A stretch of 64,000 nucleotides of DNA from Microbispora oryzae (lineage in GTDB: Bacteria > Actinomycetota > Actinomycetes > Streptosporangiales > Streptosporangiaceae), in contig NZ_JAFCNB010000010.1 in NCBI RefSeq assembly GCF_017896165.1, forward strand, positions 1-64,000, given 5' to 3'. Of this stretch, positions 31,475 through 39,152 are shown in pieces (the first letter of the stretch is position 1; the number at the start of each line of letters is the position of its first letter). The notes beneath the pieces were generated by a model. It saw only the letters and a list, made by a program, of their open reading frames with translations, did not search any database and was not told where the DNA came from. The position numbers and the translations under genes are program-made.

Positions 31475-32758
31475 TTATCTGTAGGTGATGTCCGACGCGG
31501 AGTAGATGCAGTTGACGCCGTCAGCGCCGCTGCCGATCTTCGTCGGCTCGCTGCCCTTCGGGACGCCCTGATACTTGTCACAGATCGAGATCTTGTGGCT
31601 TGGGTCGTTCACGATCGTGATGTTCGAGAAGCGGGCGGTGTCGCCCCAGTTGGTGTTGATGCCGGCCAGGGCCTTGCCCGGGGACGTCGCGGTCACGTTG
31701 GAGATGACGACGTGCCGCTGGTAGGAGGTCGAGCAGTTGCCGCAGGCCCGGTAGAGCTTGCCGAAGTCCTGCACCTGGAAGTTCCTGATGTACATGGTGC
31801 CGGGCCCGTTGTGCTGGAACACCTTGTCGGAGGCGCTCCGCGCGCCGCCGCCGTCGATCGTCATGGTCTGCGACGACGAGCTGCCCATCAGGGTGGCGGC
31901 GTCCTCGCCGACGTCCTCCCACCAGACGTTCTGCAGGGTGCAGGTGCCGAGGCAGTGGATGCCGTCGGCGCCGGGCGCCCCGATGATCACGTTGCGCAGC
32001 GTCGCGCCTGCGGACAGCTCGAAGATCGGGTCCTGGCTCTCGCTCTGGCCGCCGTCGCCCATGTCGCCGCCGGCGTAGTAACGCCGCATCCCGCCGTCGA
32101 AGGTGCCGGACACCCCGATCGTGCTGGTGACCATCTGTGAGCCGTTCGGAGTCGGCCAGCCGGATGGCGGCGGGGTCGGTGTGGCCGTCGGCGTGCGGGT
32201 GGGGGTGGCGGAGGGGCTCGTGCTCGGCCCCGATCCCGCGGACTGCAGCGTCCAGCGCTTGCTGGTCACCGAATCGCAGGAGTTCTGCTGGACCAGCGCG
32301 CCCACGGCGGTTGAGCTGTCCTTGACGTTGAGGCACTTGCCGCCGTTGGCGTTAACGAACTGGTAGGTGGAACCGCTGACGAGCGTGAGCTGCCAGGTCT
32401 GCGAGGCGGCTCCGGTGCACGACTCCTGCTGCACCGCCTTCCCTGCCGACGTGGAGGCGTCCTTGACGCCCGCGCACTTGCCGCTGTGCGCGGCGGCGAG
32501 CCGGAACCCGCCGCCCTGCGCCGTGAGGTTCCAGGTCTGGTCGGCCACGCTCGCGCAGCCGCGCTGGTCGAGCTGCACGCCGTCCGACGTGCTGCCGCCC
32601 GGCACCTCCAGGCACAGCCCGCTGGCCGCGTTCACCAGCCGGTACGCCCCGGCGGCGGGCGCGGCCGCGGCGGCCGTCCCCACCGCGACTCCGGCGGCCA
32701 CGGTGACGGCCGCCGAGACGACGCCGAGCACCGCGGACCGGAATCTCCTTCTTCTCAA
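31475..32758 (-). CDS. Secreted pectate lyase (PL3) with N-terminal ricin-type lectin domain
   Basis: A 427-residue exported enzyme. TTG at 32758 is chosen because GGAGAGG precedes it and a signal peptide follows directly (RRRRFRSAVLGVVSAAVTVAAGVAVG); upstream ATGs lie beyond the likely operator. Residues ~45-175 are a ricin-B/CBM13 trefoil with three Q/K-x-W repeats (DQTWNL, SQTWQL, SKRWTL). A Ser/Thr/Pro linker leads to a PL3 beta-helix lyase with ADGIHCLGTCTLQNVWWEDVGEDAATL and VFQHNGPGTMYIRNF. It cleaves de-esterified pectin by beta-elimination, calcium-dependent in this family. Tandem operator-like repeats lie upstream. Confidence 0.92.
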   Translation of the reverse strand: MRRRRFRSAVLGVVSAAVTVAAGVAVGTAAAAAPAAGAYRLVNAASGLCLEVPGGSTSDGVQLDQRGCASVADQTWNLTAQGGGFRLAAAHSGKCAGVKDASTSAGKAVQQESCTGAASQTWQLTLVSGSTYQFVNANGGKCLNVKDSSTAVGALVQQNSCDSVTSKRWTLQSAGSGPSTSPSATPTRTPTATPTPPPSGWPTPNGSQMVTSTIGVSGTFDGGMRRYYAGGDMGDGGQSESQDPIFELSAGATLRNVIIGAPGADGIHCLGTCTLQNVWWEDVGEDAATLMGSSSSQTMTIDGGGARSASDKVFQHNGPGTMYIRNFQVQDFGKLYRACGNCSTSYQRHVVISNVTATSPGKALAGINTNWGDTARFSNITIVNDPSHKISICDKYQGVPKGSEPTKIGSGADGVNCIYSASDITYR

Positions 32759-32833
32759 GGCACCTCTCCTCCCTGGTGAGGCAGGACCCCTGACCGGGCA
32801 CACGGCGGAACAGCCGCTCCTGGCCCCGCAGCC

Positions 32834-32869
32834 GTTCACGTTTATGAACGGCATTCATGTTTACGAACG
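32834..32869 (-). promoter_or_regulatory. Tandem operator-like repeats upstream of pectate lyase
   Basis: Two 17-bp near-copies, GTTCACGTTTATGAACG (32834-32850) and ATTCATGTTTACGAACG (32853-32869), repeat every 19 bp; the first is itself nearly palindromic (CGTTCA/TGAACG). They lie 76-111 bp before the pectate lyase start on the minus strand. The arrangement suggests cooperative binding of a dimeric regulator (LacI, GntR or IclR type) that is not encoded next door. Confidence 0.6.
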
Positions 32870-33170
32870 ATGCCGTTCAAGGTACGTATCCCCCGGAGGG
32901 CGGTCAACGCCCGTCTCCGGCCGCCGGGCCCGTGGGCGCGGGCCGTCCGCCCGTCCGGCCTGATCGAGCCCCGCCGTAACGACGAGGGGCCGTTGAAAGA
33001 TTCAGGTGGCGTAGATCACGTCTCGGCCGGCCCGCGGCAGGATCTCCGGGGATCCCCACGCTCGGTGACCGGGCTCGGCCGCCGAGCTCGGCGACTGGGG
33101 CTCGGCAACTAACGCGATCCGCCGTTCGTCGGGATAAATGCCGGCATTAACCGTTGGCTCTGGAGGACGC
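32870..33170 (+). other. Intergenic region before the VWA gene, with a 12-bp palindrome
   Basis: No gene seen. A perfect 12-bp palindrome AATGCCGGCATT (33137-33148) lies 22 bp before the GTG of the solute-binding/VWA gene, within a short AT-rich stretch (GGGATAAATG). A few GCTCGGC repeats occur around 33065-33105. The palindrome is a candidate operator. Confidence 0.45.
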
Positions 33171-35009
33171 GTGTACCCCCCACCCCCGCAGAGGCGCCGC
33201 CGCAGGGCGGCGCCGTTCATCGTCGCCGTAATCGTCGCGGGCGCGCTCATCGTCGTGCTGAGAACGGTCGTGGACGGGCGCGACTCGACCGGAGGCGCCG
33301 CGGGCGGTGCCGGGAGCGCGGGCGCGGCCGTCGCCCAGCGACGCGCCTGCGGCGAGGACGGCACCGTGCTGACCGTCGCGGCGTCCAGCGAGAAGGCCGA
33401 ACTGCTGCGCGCGATGGCCAATGAATACAACGGCCACGAGGTGGGCGGCCACTGCGTCGACGTCGTGGTGAACACCGTGGCCTCGGGCGCCGCCATGCAG
33501 GCGCTCGCCAGCGGATGGGACGCGCGGCGCGACGGCCCCCGGCCCGACGTGTGGACGCCGGCGAGCGCCGGCTGGGTGACCCTGCTCCAGCAGCGTGCCC
33601 AGGCCGCCGACCGGACCAGCCCCGCCGCCGCCGACAACCCCTCCATCGCCACGTCGCCGCTGGTCATCGCGGTGCCGAAGCCCATGGCGAGCGCGCTCGG
33701 CTGGCCCTCGAAGAAGATCGGCTGGTCTGACGTGCTCAAGCTGGCCGAGGACCCGAAGGGCTGGTCCCGGTACGGCCATCCCGAGTGGGGCCCGTTCCGC
33801 CTCGGCAAGACGAACCCCAACTTCTCCACCTCCGGCCTCAACGCCACGGTGGGGGCGTACTTCGCCGCGACCGGACTGTCGGGCGACCTGACCGACAAGG
33901 ACGTCGCCTCGGCGCGGGCGCGGCAGTTCGTGCGCGGCGTCGAGCGCTCCATCGTCCACTACGGCGACACGACGCTGACGTTCCTGTCCAACCTCCAGCA
34001 CGCGGACGACGAGGGCACGGCGATGTCGTACATTTCGGCCGTGACCGTCGAGGAGAAGTCCGTCTGGGACTACAACCAGGGCAACCCCACCGGAGACCCC
34101 GGGACGCTCGGCGAGCACGCGAAGCCGAAGGTGCCGCTCGTCGCCGTCTACCCCAAGGAGGGCACGCTCCTGTCGGACCACCCGTACGCCGTGCTGTCCT
34201 GGGCGACCGGCGCGAAGGCGGCCGCGGCGGCGGACTTCCTCAAGTTCCTGCGCGCGCCCGAGCGGCAGCGGCGGTTCGAGAAGTACGCCTTCCGCGGCTT
34301 CGACGGAAAGCCGGGCAGCCTGATCACGGCGGCGAACGGGCTCGACCCGAAGGAACCGGCGACGACCCTCGGGGTCCCGGCCCCGCAGGTGCTCGACCGC
34401 ATCCTCAAGAGCTGGGCCGACCTGCGCAAGCCGGCCAACGTGCTCATGGTGATGGACGTGTCCGGCTCGATGGGCGCGGCGGTGCCCGGCACCGGCAAGA
34501 CCAAGCTGGAGCTGGCCAAGCAGGCGGCGACGGGCGCTCTGCCGCAGTTCGGCCCGAACGACCGGGTCGGCCTGTGGCTGTTCTCGGTCAAGCAGGACGG
34601 CGACAGGGACTACCGCGAACTGGTCCCGATGGCCCGGAACACCCGCGGGAAACTCCGGGCGCGCATCGACGGCCTCGTGCCCGGCGGCGGCACCGGCCTG
34701 TACGACACCGCGCTCGCGTCGTACGACTACGTGCGTGAGCACCGGAGTGGCGACGCCATCAACGCGGTCGTCTTCCTGACCGACGGCAAGAACGAGGACA
34801 ACGCCTCCATCTCCCTCGACCGGCTGCTGGGCCGGCTGAAGACCGAGCCGGGGCAGGACACGGTACGGATCTTCACGATCGCCTACGGCCGGGACGCCGA
34901 CCTCGGCGTGCTGAAGAAGATCTCGCAGACCACCGACGCGGCGGCCTACGATTCGCGGGAGCCGGGGAGCATCGACCAGGTGTTCACTGCCGTGATCTCC
35001 AACTTCTGA
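33171..35009 (+). CDS. Membrane-anchored solute-binding domain fused to a VWA domain
   Basis: A 612-residue protein starting at GTG 33171 with GGAGGA upstream. A Pro/Arg-rich cytoplasmic tail precedes one membrane helix (FIVAVIVAGALIVVLRTVV, ~17-35), so the rest is outside the cell. Residues ~60-405 form a type II periplasmic-binding fold (VLTVAASSEKAELLRAMANEY; PLVIAVPKPMASALGWP; FLSNLQHADDEGTAMSYIS). Residues ~425-610 are a von Willebrand A domain with an intact MIDAS: VMDVSGSMG, the Thr of GGGTGLYD, and VFLTDGKNED. This architecture is known in actinobacteria but its role is undefined. It is followed 14 bp later by a coiled-coil membrane gene, probably its partner. Confidence 0.88.
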   Translation: MYPPPPQRRRRRAAPFIVAVIVAGALIVVLRTVVDGRDSTGGAAGGAGSAGAAVAQRRACGEDGTVLTVAASSEKAELLRAMANEYNGHEVGGHCVDVVVNTVASGAAMQALASGWDARRDGPRPDVWTPASAGWVTLLQQRAQAADRTSPAAADNPSIATSPLVIAVPKPMASALGWPSKKIGWSDVLKLAEDPKGWSRYGHPEWGPFRLGKTNPNFSTSGLNATVGAYFAATGLSGDLTDKDVASARARQFVRGVERSIVHYGDTTLTFLSNLQHADDEGTAMSYISAVTVEEKSVWDYNQGNPTGDPGTLGEHAKPKVPLVAVYPKEGTLLSDHPYAVLSWATGAKAAAAADFLKFLRAPERQRRFEKYAFRGFDGKPGSLITAANGLDPKEPATTLGVPAPQVLDRILKSWADLRKPANVLMVMDVSGSMGAAVPGTGKTKLELAKQAATGALPQFGPNDRVGLWLFSVKQDGDRDYRELVPMARNTRGKLRARIDGLVPGGGTGLYDTALASYDYVREHRSGDAINAVVFLTDGKNEDNASISLDRLLGRLKTEPGQDTVRIFTIAYGRDADLGVLKKISQTTDAAAYDSREPGSIDQVFTAVISNF

Positions 35010-35023
35010 GCCAGGAGCCTCCG

Positions 35024-35779
35024 TTGTCCCGCTTCACCGAGGAACTGCGCGACCCCTGGGGCGTGCTCATCGGCGCCACGGCCGGAGGGGCGGCCTGGGC
35101 CGTCCACGTCCATCCGGCCGGGGCGGCGGCCGTCGGGGTGGTGGTGTGGCTGGTCAAGTCGTTCGCCGCCGCGTGGCAGTCCACCGGCCCCACCGGCGAC
35201 CCCGGCCAAGCCGAGGAGCCGCGGGTGACCCGGGGCAGCGCCGAGGACGCCTCGCTGCGGCGGGCCGAACGCGCCGCGGCGGCGTTCGCCCACCTGACGG
35301 CGGAGATGCGCGGCCGGCTGCTGCTCGACCGCGTCGCGGTCATGCGGCCCCAGGTGGACGACACGGTGGCCACCCTGCGGCGGCTCGCCGAGCAGGCGTC
35401 GGTCACCGGCTCGGCGCTCGCCCGGTTCGACCCGGGCTTCCTCGAACAGGAGCGGCTGCGGCTCATCCACGCCAGGGAGCGGGCGCACGGCGAGGTGGCG
35501 GGCGAGCTCGACCGGTCGATCGGCGCGCTCGCGGCCCAGCGTGAGGTCCACGACCGGCTGTCGGCGACACGCGAGCGGATCCTGGCCCGCCTGGAGTCGG
35601 GCGCGATCGGCCTGGAGGGCCTGGTGGCCCGCGCGGTCGAGGTGTCCGCCATGGCCGCCGCCTCCCCCGACGGGGACGGCGGCGCGGCGTCGCTCGACGA
35701 GCTCACCTCGGAGCTGGAACTGACCCGGCAGAGCCTGCACGAGATCGAGGAGGTCACCCGCCGCGATCTCGCCCCCTGA
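35024..35779 (+). CDS. Membrane-associated coiled-coil protein, partner of the VWA protein
   Basis: A 251-residue protein with TTG start and CAGGAG upstream. The N-terminus has hydrophobic segments at ~13-27 and ~32-48 (WGVLIGATAGGAAWAV; AAAVGVVVWLVKSFAAAW). From ~75 to the end it is almost entirely charged helix, with heptad-like runs (TAEMRGRLLLDRVAVMRPQV; LDELTSELELTRQSLHEIEEV), predicting a cytoplasmic coiled coil. No catalytic motif. The 14-bp gap makes co-transcription with the solute-binding/VWA gene near certain. Function unknown. Confidence 0.75.
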   Translation: MSRFTEELRDPWGVLIGATAGGAAWAVHVHPAGAAAVGVVVWLVKSFAAAWQSTGPTGDPGQAEEPRVTRGSAEDASLRRAERAAAAFAHLTAEMRGRLLLDRVAVMRPQVDDTVATLRRLAEQASVTGSALARFDPGFLEQERLRLIHARERAHGEVAGELDRSIGALAAQREVHDRLSATRERILARLESGAIGLEGLVARAVEVSAMAAASPDGDGGAASLDELTSELELTRQSLHEIEEVTRRDLAP

Positions 35780-35816
35780 CCGAGCCTCCCGCCGGGCCCC
35801 CGCCGCGTACGGTCAG
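35776..35816. terminator. Possible bidirectional terminator
   Basis: CTGACCG (35776-35782) and CGGTCAG (35810-35816) are 7-bp inverted arms around a 27-nt GC-rich loop between convergent genes. The long loop weakens the case. Confidence 0.35.
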
Positions 35817-36656
35817 TCACCCGAGCGCGAACAGGGGAGTCGGCGGAGCCTGGGAGGACGTGGGAAGGGCGTGCAGGGCGCCGGCTCCTCGCGGAACGGG
35901 GGCGAGGCCGTGGGCGGCCGTGGTGACGTAGAGGCGGCCTCCCGCGAGGCAGACGCTGGTGGGCTGCGGGGTGGGCACCGGCACGACGCGGTCGAGCCGG
36001 CCGTCGGGGGCGTAGCGGTGCACGGCGGACGCGCCCCACACCGCCACCCACAGGTGGCCCTCGTCGTCCACGGTCATCCCGTCGGGGACGCCTCCGGCGA
36101 TCCTGGCGAACACCGAGGGCGCGCCGAGGTCGCCGGTGACCGGGTCGACCGGGTGCCGGTCGATGCGGCCCTCGCCGGTGTCGGCCAGATACATGGTGCG
36201 CCCGTCGGCGGTGAACGCCGGGCCGTTCGGGATGGTCAGCCCCGACCGGACGACTGTCACCGTCAGGTCGCGGTCCACCCGGTAGAGGACGCCGGCGCCC
36301 TTGACCGCGTCATAGTCCATGCTGCCAGCCCAGAACCGGCCGGCCGGGTCGCAGACCCCGTCGTTCATACGCGAAGTGGCGGGCAGCAGGCGGGCGATCC
36401 AGTCGAGCGTCCCCGACGCGTGATCGAGCAGCGCGATGCCCCGGCCCGCCGCGGCGAGCCACCGGGTCGGTGCGCCCGCGACCGGGGCCACGGCGCCCAG
36501 CGGCACGTCCACGCGGGCCAGTTCCTCCGCGGGCCCCGGCCCGCCTGTGGGGGCGGCCAGCAATCGGCCCGCGAGGATGTCGACGAAGATCAGCCGCCCG
36601 CGGGCCCATCGTGCCCCTTCACCTAGTTCGCACGAGTCCGGACACCAGACGTTCAC
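35817..36656 (-). CDS. SMP-30/gluconolactonase-family sugar lactonase
   Basis: A 279-residue six-bladed beta-propeller. Metal-site motifs of the family: ELGEGARWARGRLIFVDI (Glu ligand), MNDGVCDPAGRFWAGSMDY (Asn/Asp), NGPAFTADGRTMYLADTGEG, and VPDGMTVDDEGHLWVAVWG. The GTG at 36656 has CAGGAG upstream. In this operon it should hydrolyse D-galactono-lactone, formed by the SDR dehydrogenase, to D-galactonate, the substrate of DgoD. It is the last gene of the six-gene set, 15 bp after the kinase. Gluconolactone specificity cannot be excluded from sequence alone. Confidence 0.9.
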   Translation of the reverse strand: MNVWCPDSCELGEGARWARGRLIFVDILAGRLLAAPTGGPGPAEELARVDVPLGAVAPVAGAPTRWLAAAGRGIALLDHASGTLDWIARLLPATSRMNDGVCDPAGRFWAGSMDYDAVKGAGVLYRVDRDLTVTVVRSGLTIPNGPAFTADGRTMYLADTGEGRIDRHPVDPVTGDLGAPSVFARIAGGVPDGMTVDDEGHLWVAVWGASAVHRYAPDGRLDRVVPVPTPQPTSVCLAGGRLYVTTAAHGLAPVPRGAGALHALPTSSQAPPTPLFALG

Positions 36657-36671
36657 GCCATCACTCCTGTC

Positions 36672-37619
36672 TCAGCGCAGGGTGGAACCGGGCAGGGAGT
36701 CGAGCAGGTCCAGTTCGCGCCGTGAGGGCAGCCCTTCCCAGTCGCCCCGCGAGGCGACGGCGAACGCCGCCGTGGTGGTGGCCCGGTCGAGGCGGGCGGC
36801 GAGGCCGAGCCCGTCCAGGAGGCCTGACAGATAGCCGGCGACGAAGGCGTCCCCGGCTCCGACGGTGTCGGCGACCGGCACCTGTCGTGCCGGGCGGTGC
36901 ACCGCATCCGTCGCGGTGTAGACGCTGGCCCCGGCGGCGCCGCGCTTGACCACGACCTCCGCCACACCGGCGGCGAGCAGCGCCGACACGCGTCGCTCCT
37001 CCGTCGCCGCCTCGGCCGGGGCGAGGAGTTCGAGCTCGTCCTCTGATGCGACGGCCACAGTGAGATGCGGAGCCAGCGGGCGGAGCGCCTCGGCGGCCCG
37101 GTCCCGTCCCCACAGCCGGGAGCGGTGGTTCACGTCGAGGCAGACGAGAGCGCCGCACCCCGCCGCCGCGCGCACCGCCGCGCTCACCGCCGCCGCGGGG
37201 CCGGGGCCGAGCGCGAGCGTGATGCCGGTGACGTGCACCACCTTCGGCTGCGGATCGAGCGCGGGCAGCACGTCGGCCGGTTCGAGGAGGGAGGCCGCGG
37301 AGGCGGCGCGGTGGTAGATCACCCTGGTGAGCGCGCCGGCCCGCTCCTCGAGCAGCATCAGCCCGGTGGGCCCACCGGGGTCGGACCGGGCGTGGGTCAC
37401 GTCGACTCCTTCGGCGCGCAGGGTGCGCAGGACCAGTTCGCCGGTCTCGTCGTCGCCGACGAGCCCGGTCCAGCGGACCCGGTGGCCGAGCCTGGCGAGG
37501 CCGATCGCGACGTTGGACTCGGCCCCGGCGACGGACAGCCGCATCGTCCCGCCGAGCCTGATCGGGCCGTCCGCCCGCAGCGCCGCCATCGTCTCGCCGA
37601 AGGTCGCCACGTCTGTCAC
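36672..37619 (-). CDS. PfkB-family sugar kinase, probable 2-keto-3-deoxygalactonate kinase
   Basis: A 315-residue ribokinase-fold enzyme. Signature 1 is VAGAESNVAIGLARLGHRVRWTGLVGDDETG, and signature 2 with the catalytic Asp is DTVGAGDAFVAGYLSG. It is closest in pattern to KdgK (2-keto-3-deoxygluconate kinase). The GTG start overlaps the aldolase stop (GTGA). Its position between aldolase and lactonase genes makes 2-keto-3-deoxygalactonate the expected substrate. The classical enterobacterial DgoK belongs to a different kinase superfamily, so this looks like a non-orthologous replacement. Confidence 0.88.
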   Translation of the reverse strand: MTDVATFGETMAALRADGPIRLGGTMRLSVAGAESNVAIGLARLGHRVRWTGLVGDDETGELVLRTLRAEGVDVTHARSDPGGPTGLMLLEERAGALTRVIYHRAASAASLLEPADVLPALDPQPKVVHVTGITLALGPGPAAAVSAAVRAAAGCGALVCLDVNHRSRLWGRDRAAEALRPLAPHLTVAVASEDELELLAPAEAATEERRVSALLAAGVAEVVVKRGAAGASVYTATDAVHRPARQVPVADTVGAGDAFVAGYLSGLLDGLGLAARLDRATTTAAFAVASRGDWEGLPSRRELDLLDSLPGSTLR

Positions 37620-38326
37620 AGCGCCTCCCTGAAGGCCCTTGCTCGTTCTCTGAGCGAGTCGAGGTCGCCGCCGTCGGCGGCGTCGCCGACCAGCGGGGAG
37701 CCGGCGCCGACGGCGACCGCCCCGGCCTTCAGGTAGCCCGCCGCGGCGGCGGCATTCACCCCGCCGACCGGCACGAACGCGACTCCGGGAAACGGCTCAC
37801 GCAGCGCGCGCAGGTAGGCCTCGCCGCCGAGGAAGGCGGGGAACAGCTTGATGGCGGCGGCTCCCGCGCCGAGCGCGGCCACCACCTCGGTCGGCGTGAA
37901 CGCGCCGGCGAGGACGGGCAGCCCGAGGCGGCCGCCCTCCGCCACCGCCTCCGTGACGGCCGGAGTGACGAGGTAGGAGGCGCCCGCCTCGGCGGCGACG
38001 GCGGCGTCGTGCGCGGTGAGGACCGTCCCCGCGCCGAGACCGGCCGCGTCGCCGAGGGCGGCGCGGGCCTCGCGGATGACGGCAGGCGCGTCCTTGGTCA
38101 CGAGCGACACCTCTACCAGATCGACGCCCTCCTCGGTGAGGGTGAGCACCGTGCGAAGGGCCGCGCCGGCGTCCCGGCCGCGGACGATCGCCATCAGGCG
38201 CCGCCCGGCCAGTGCCTCCAGGAAGCGCGCCTCCCGCGCCTCGCCCACGAGCGCCTCGCCCCTGGATGTTTCGCCCCTGGATGTCTCGCCCCTGGATGTC
38301 TCGCCGCTGGATGTCTCAGTCATCAC
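37616..38326 (-). CDS. KDPG/KDPGal aldolase (Eda/DgoA family)
   Basis: A 236-residue class I aldolase. Family motifs: RRLMAIVRGR (with the proton-relay region), VEVSLVTKDAP, GAGTVLTAHDAAVAAEAGASYLVTPA, the Schiff-base Lys in AAIKLFPAFLGG, and FVPVGGVNAA. It splits the 6-phospho-2-keto-3-deoxy sugar acid into pyruvate and glyceraldehyde 3-phosphate. The first ~30 residues are an unusual extension of ETSRG repeats encoded by a 15-bp minisatellite overlapping the end of the mutarotase gene. Start is GTG 38326 or ATG 38323; a start after the repeats cannot be ruled out. Overlaps on both sides indicate translational coupling. Confidence 0.92.
   Translation of the reverse strand: MMTETSSGETSRGETSRGETSRGEALVGEAREARFLEALAGRRLMAIVRGRDAGAALRTVLTLTEEGVDLVEVSLVTKDAPAVIREARAALGDAAGLGAGTVLTAHDAAVAAEAGASYLVTPAVTEAVAEGGRLGLPVLAGAFTPTEVVAALGAGAAAIKLFPAFLGGEAYLRALREPFPGVAFVPVGGVNAAAAAGYLKAGAVAVGAGSPLVGDAADGGDLDSLRERARAFREAL
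38256..38315 (-). repeat. Four 15-bp tandem repeats at the aldolase N-terminus
   Basis: TCGCCCCTGGATGTC and variants repeated four times, encoding E-T-S-R-G units in the first residues of the aldolase, ending one base before the mutarotase stop codon. Confidence 0.9.
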
Positions 38327-39152
38327 TCATCCGTTCCGCGGCCAGGATCAGCCGCCAGGTCAGCTCACCGGAGGCGGGCACGACCGCCGTGTCCCCCTCT
38401 TTCGCCTCGGTCTGGTCGAAGACGGCGCCGAGCATGGGCTCCACGCCGATACTGCGGTAAGGAGCGTCCGCTGGGAAGCCGCCGAGGTTGCGCCACAGAG
38501 CGGTCGACACCGGCACCTCCGGAGGCGCTTCGACGCGCAGGGTCAGGACGTCGGGGCCGTCCACCACGCGGACGGCGGCGCAGCGGAGCACGGCTCCCGC
38601 GGAGGTGCCGTCGCTGCGGCCGAGCCGGTCGAGCGGCGGGCCGAGCGGGGCGGGCCAGCGGCCCTCCAGGTAGGGAACGCCGGGGGGCCAGGGACGGTCG
38701 AGCATCCACGCCGCCTCGGGATAGACCCTGGTGGGAGTCCCCTCGGGGGCGACGAGCCGGGCGTCCTCGCCCACGTCGAGCAGCGCGTGGGCCGCCCACA
38801 CGAACGGGTATCCGGGTTCGGCGGACAGGCGGTAGTCGGCCGTCACCGCGCCGTCGTTGTCGATGGCGACGCGGCGAACCAGCTCGAAGCCGTCGCCGCG
38901 TACGGAGCTCTCCCCGGCCGAGCCGGACCACGGGCGGCTCCACACGTCGCCGTGGTCGGGGAGACCACGCACCGTGGGCAGGCACTCCTCCAGGCCGCCG
39001 GCGTCGACGAACTCCGCGCCGGGGACCACCGTCCGCCGGGCGGGATCGGGACGCGACCACAGCCACTCGCGGCCTCCGCCGGCGAGTGACGTCCATCTGC
39101 CGCCGTGGGCCAGATCGAACCGGGGGCGCAGCGGAACGCGTGTCGTCGTCAC
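38316..39152 (-). CDS. Aldose 1-epimerase (mutarotase)-like protein
   Basis: A 278-residue beta-sandwich epimerase. It begins with FDLAHGGRWTSLAGGGREWLW and contains GLEECLPTVRGLPDHGDVW (His pair region of the family), FVWAAHALLD and SIGVEPMLGAVF near the active-site Glu. The GTG start overlaps the stop of the dehydratase gene by 4 nt (GTGA), and its own end overlaps the aldolase start. It would interconvert galactose anomers to feed the dehydrogenase. The N-terminal part is shorter than in GalM, as in the more distant aldose-epimerase-like groups. Confidence 0.85.
   Translation of the reverse strand: MTTTRVPLRPRFDLAHGGRWTSLAGGGREWLWSRPDPARRTVVPGAEFVDAGGLEECLPTVRGLPDHGDVWSRPWSGSAGESSVRGDGFELVRRVAIDNDGAVTADYRLSAEPGYPFVWAAHALLDVGEDARLVAPEGTPTRVYPEAAWMLDRPWPPGVPYLEGRWPAPLGPPLDRLGRSDGTSAGAVLRCAAVRVVDGPDVLTLRVEAPPEVPVSTALWRNLGGFPADAPYRSIGVEPMLGAVFDQTEAKEGDTAVVPASGELTWRLILAAERMSDD

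Noticed and set aside
33147-34742. 531-codon minus-strand open frame opposite the VWA gene
   Set aside because: Shadow of the plus-strand gene; no ribosome site, domain or plausible start.
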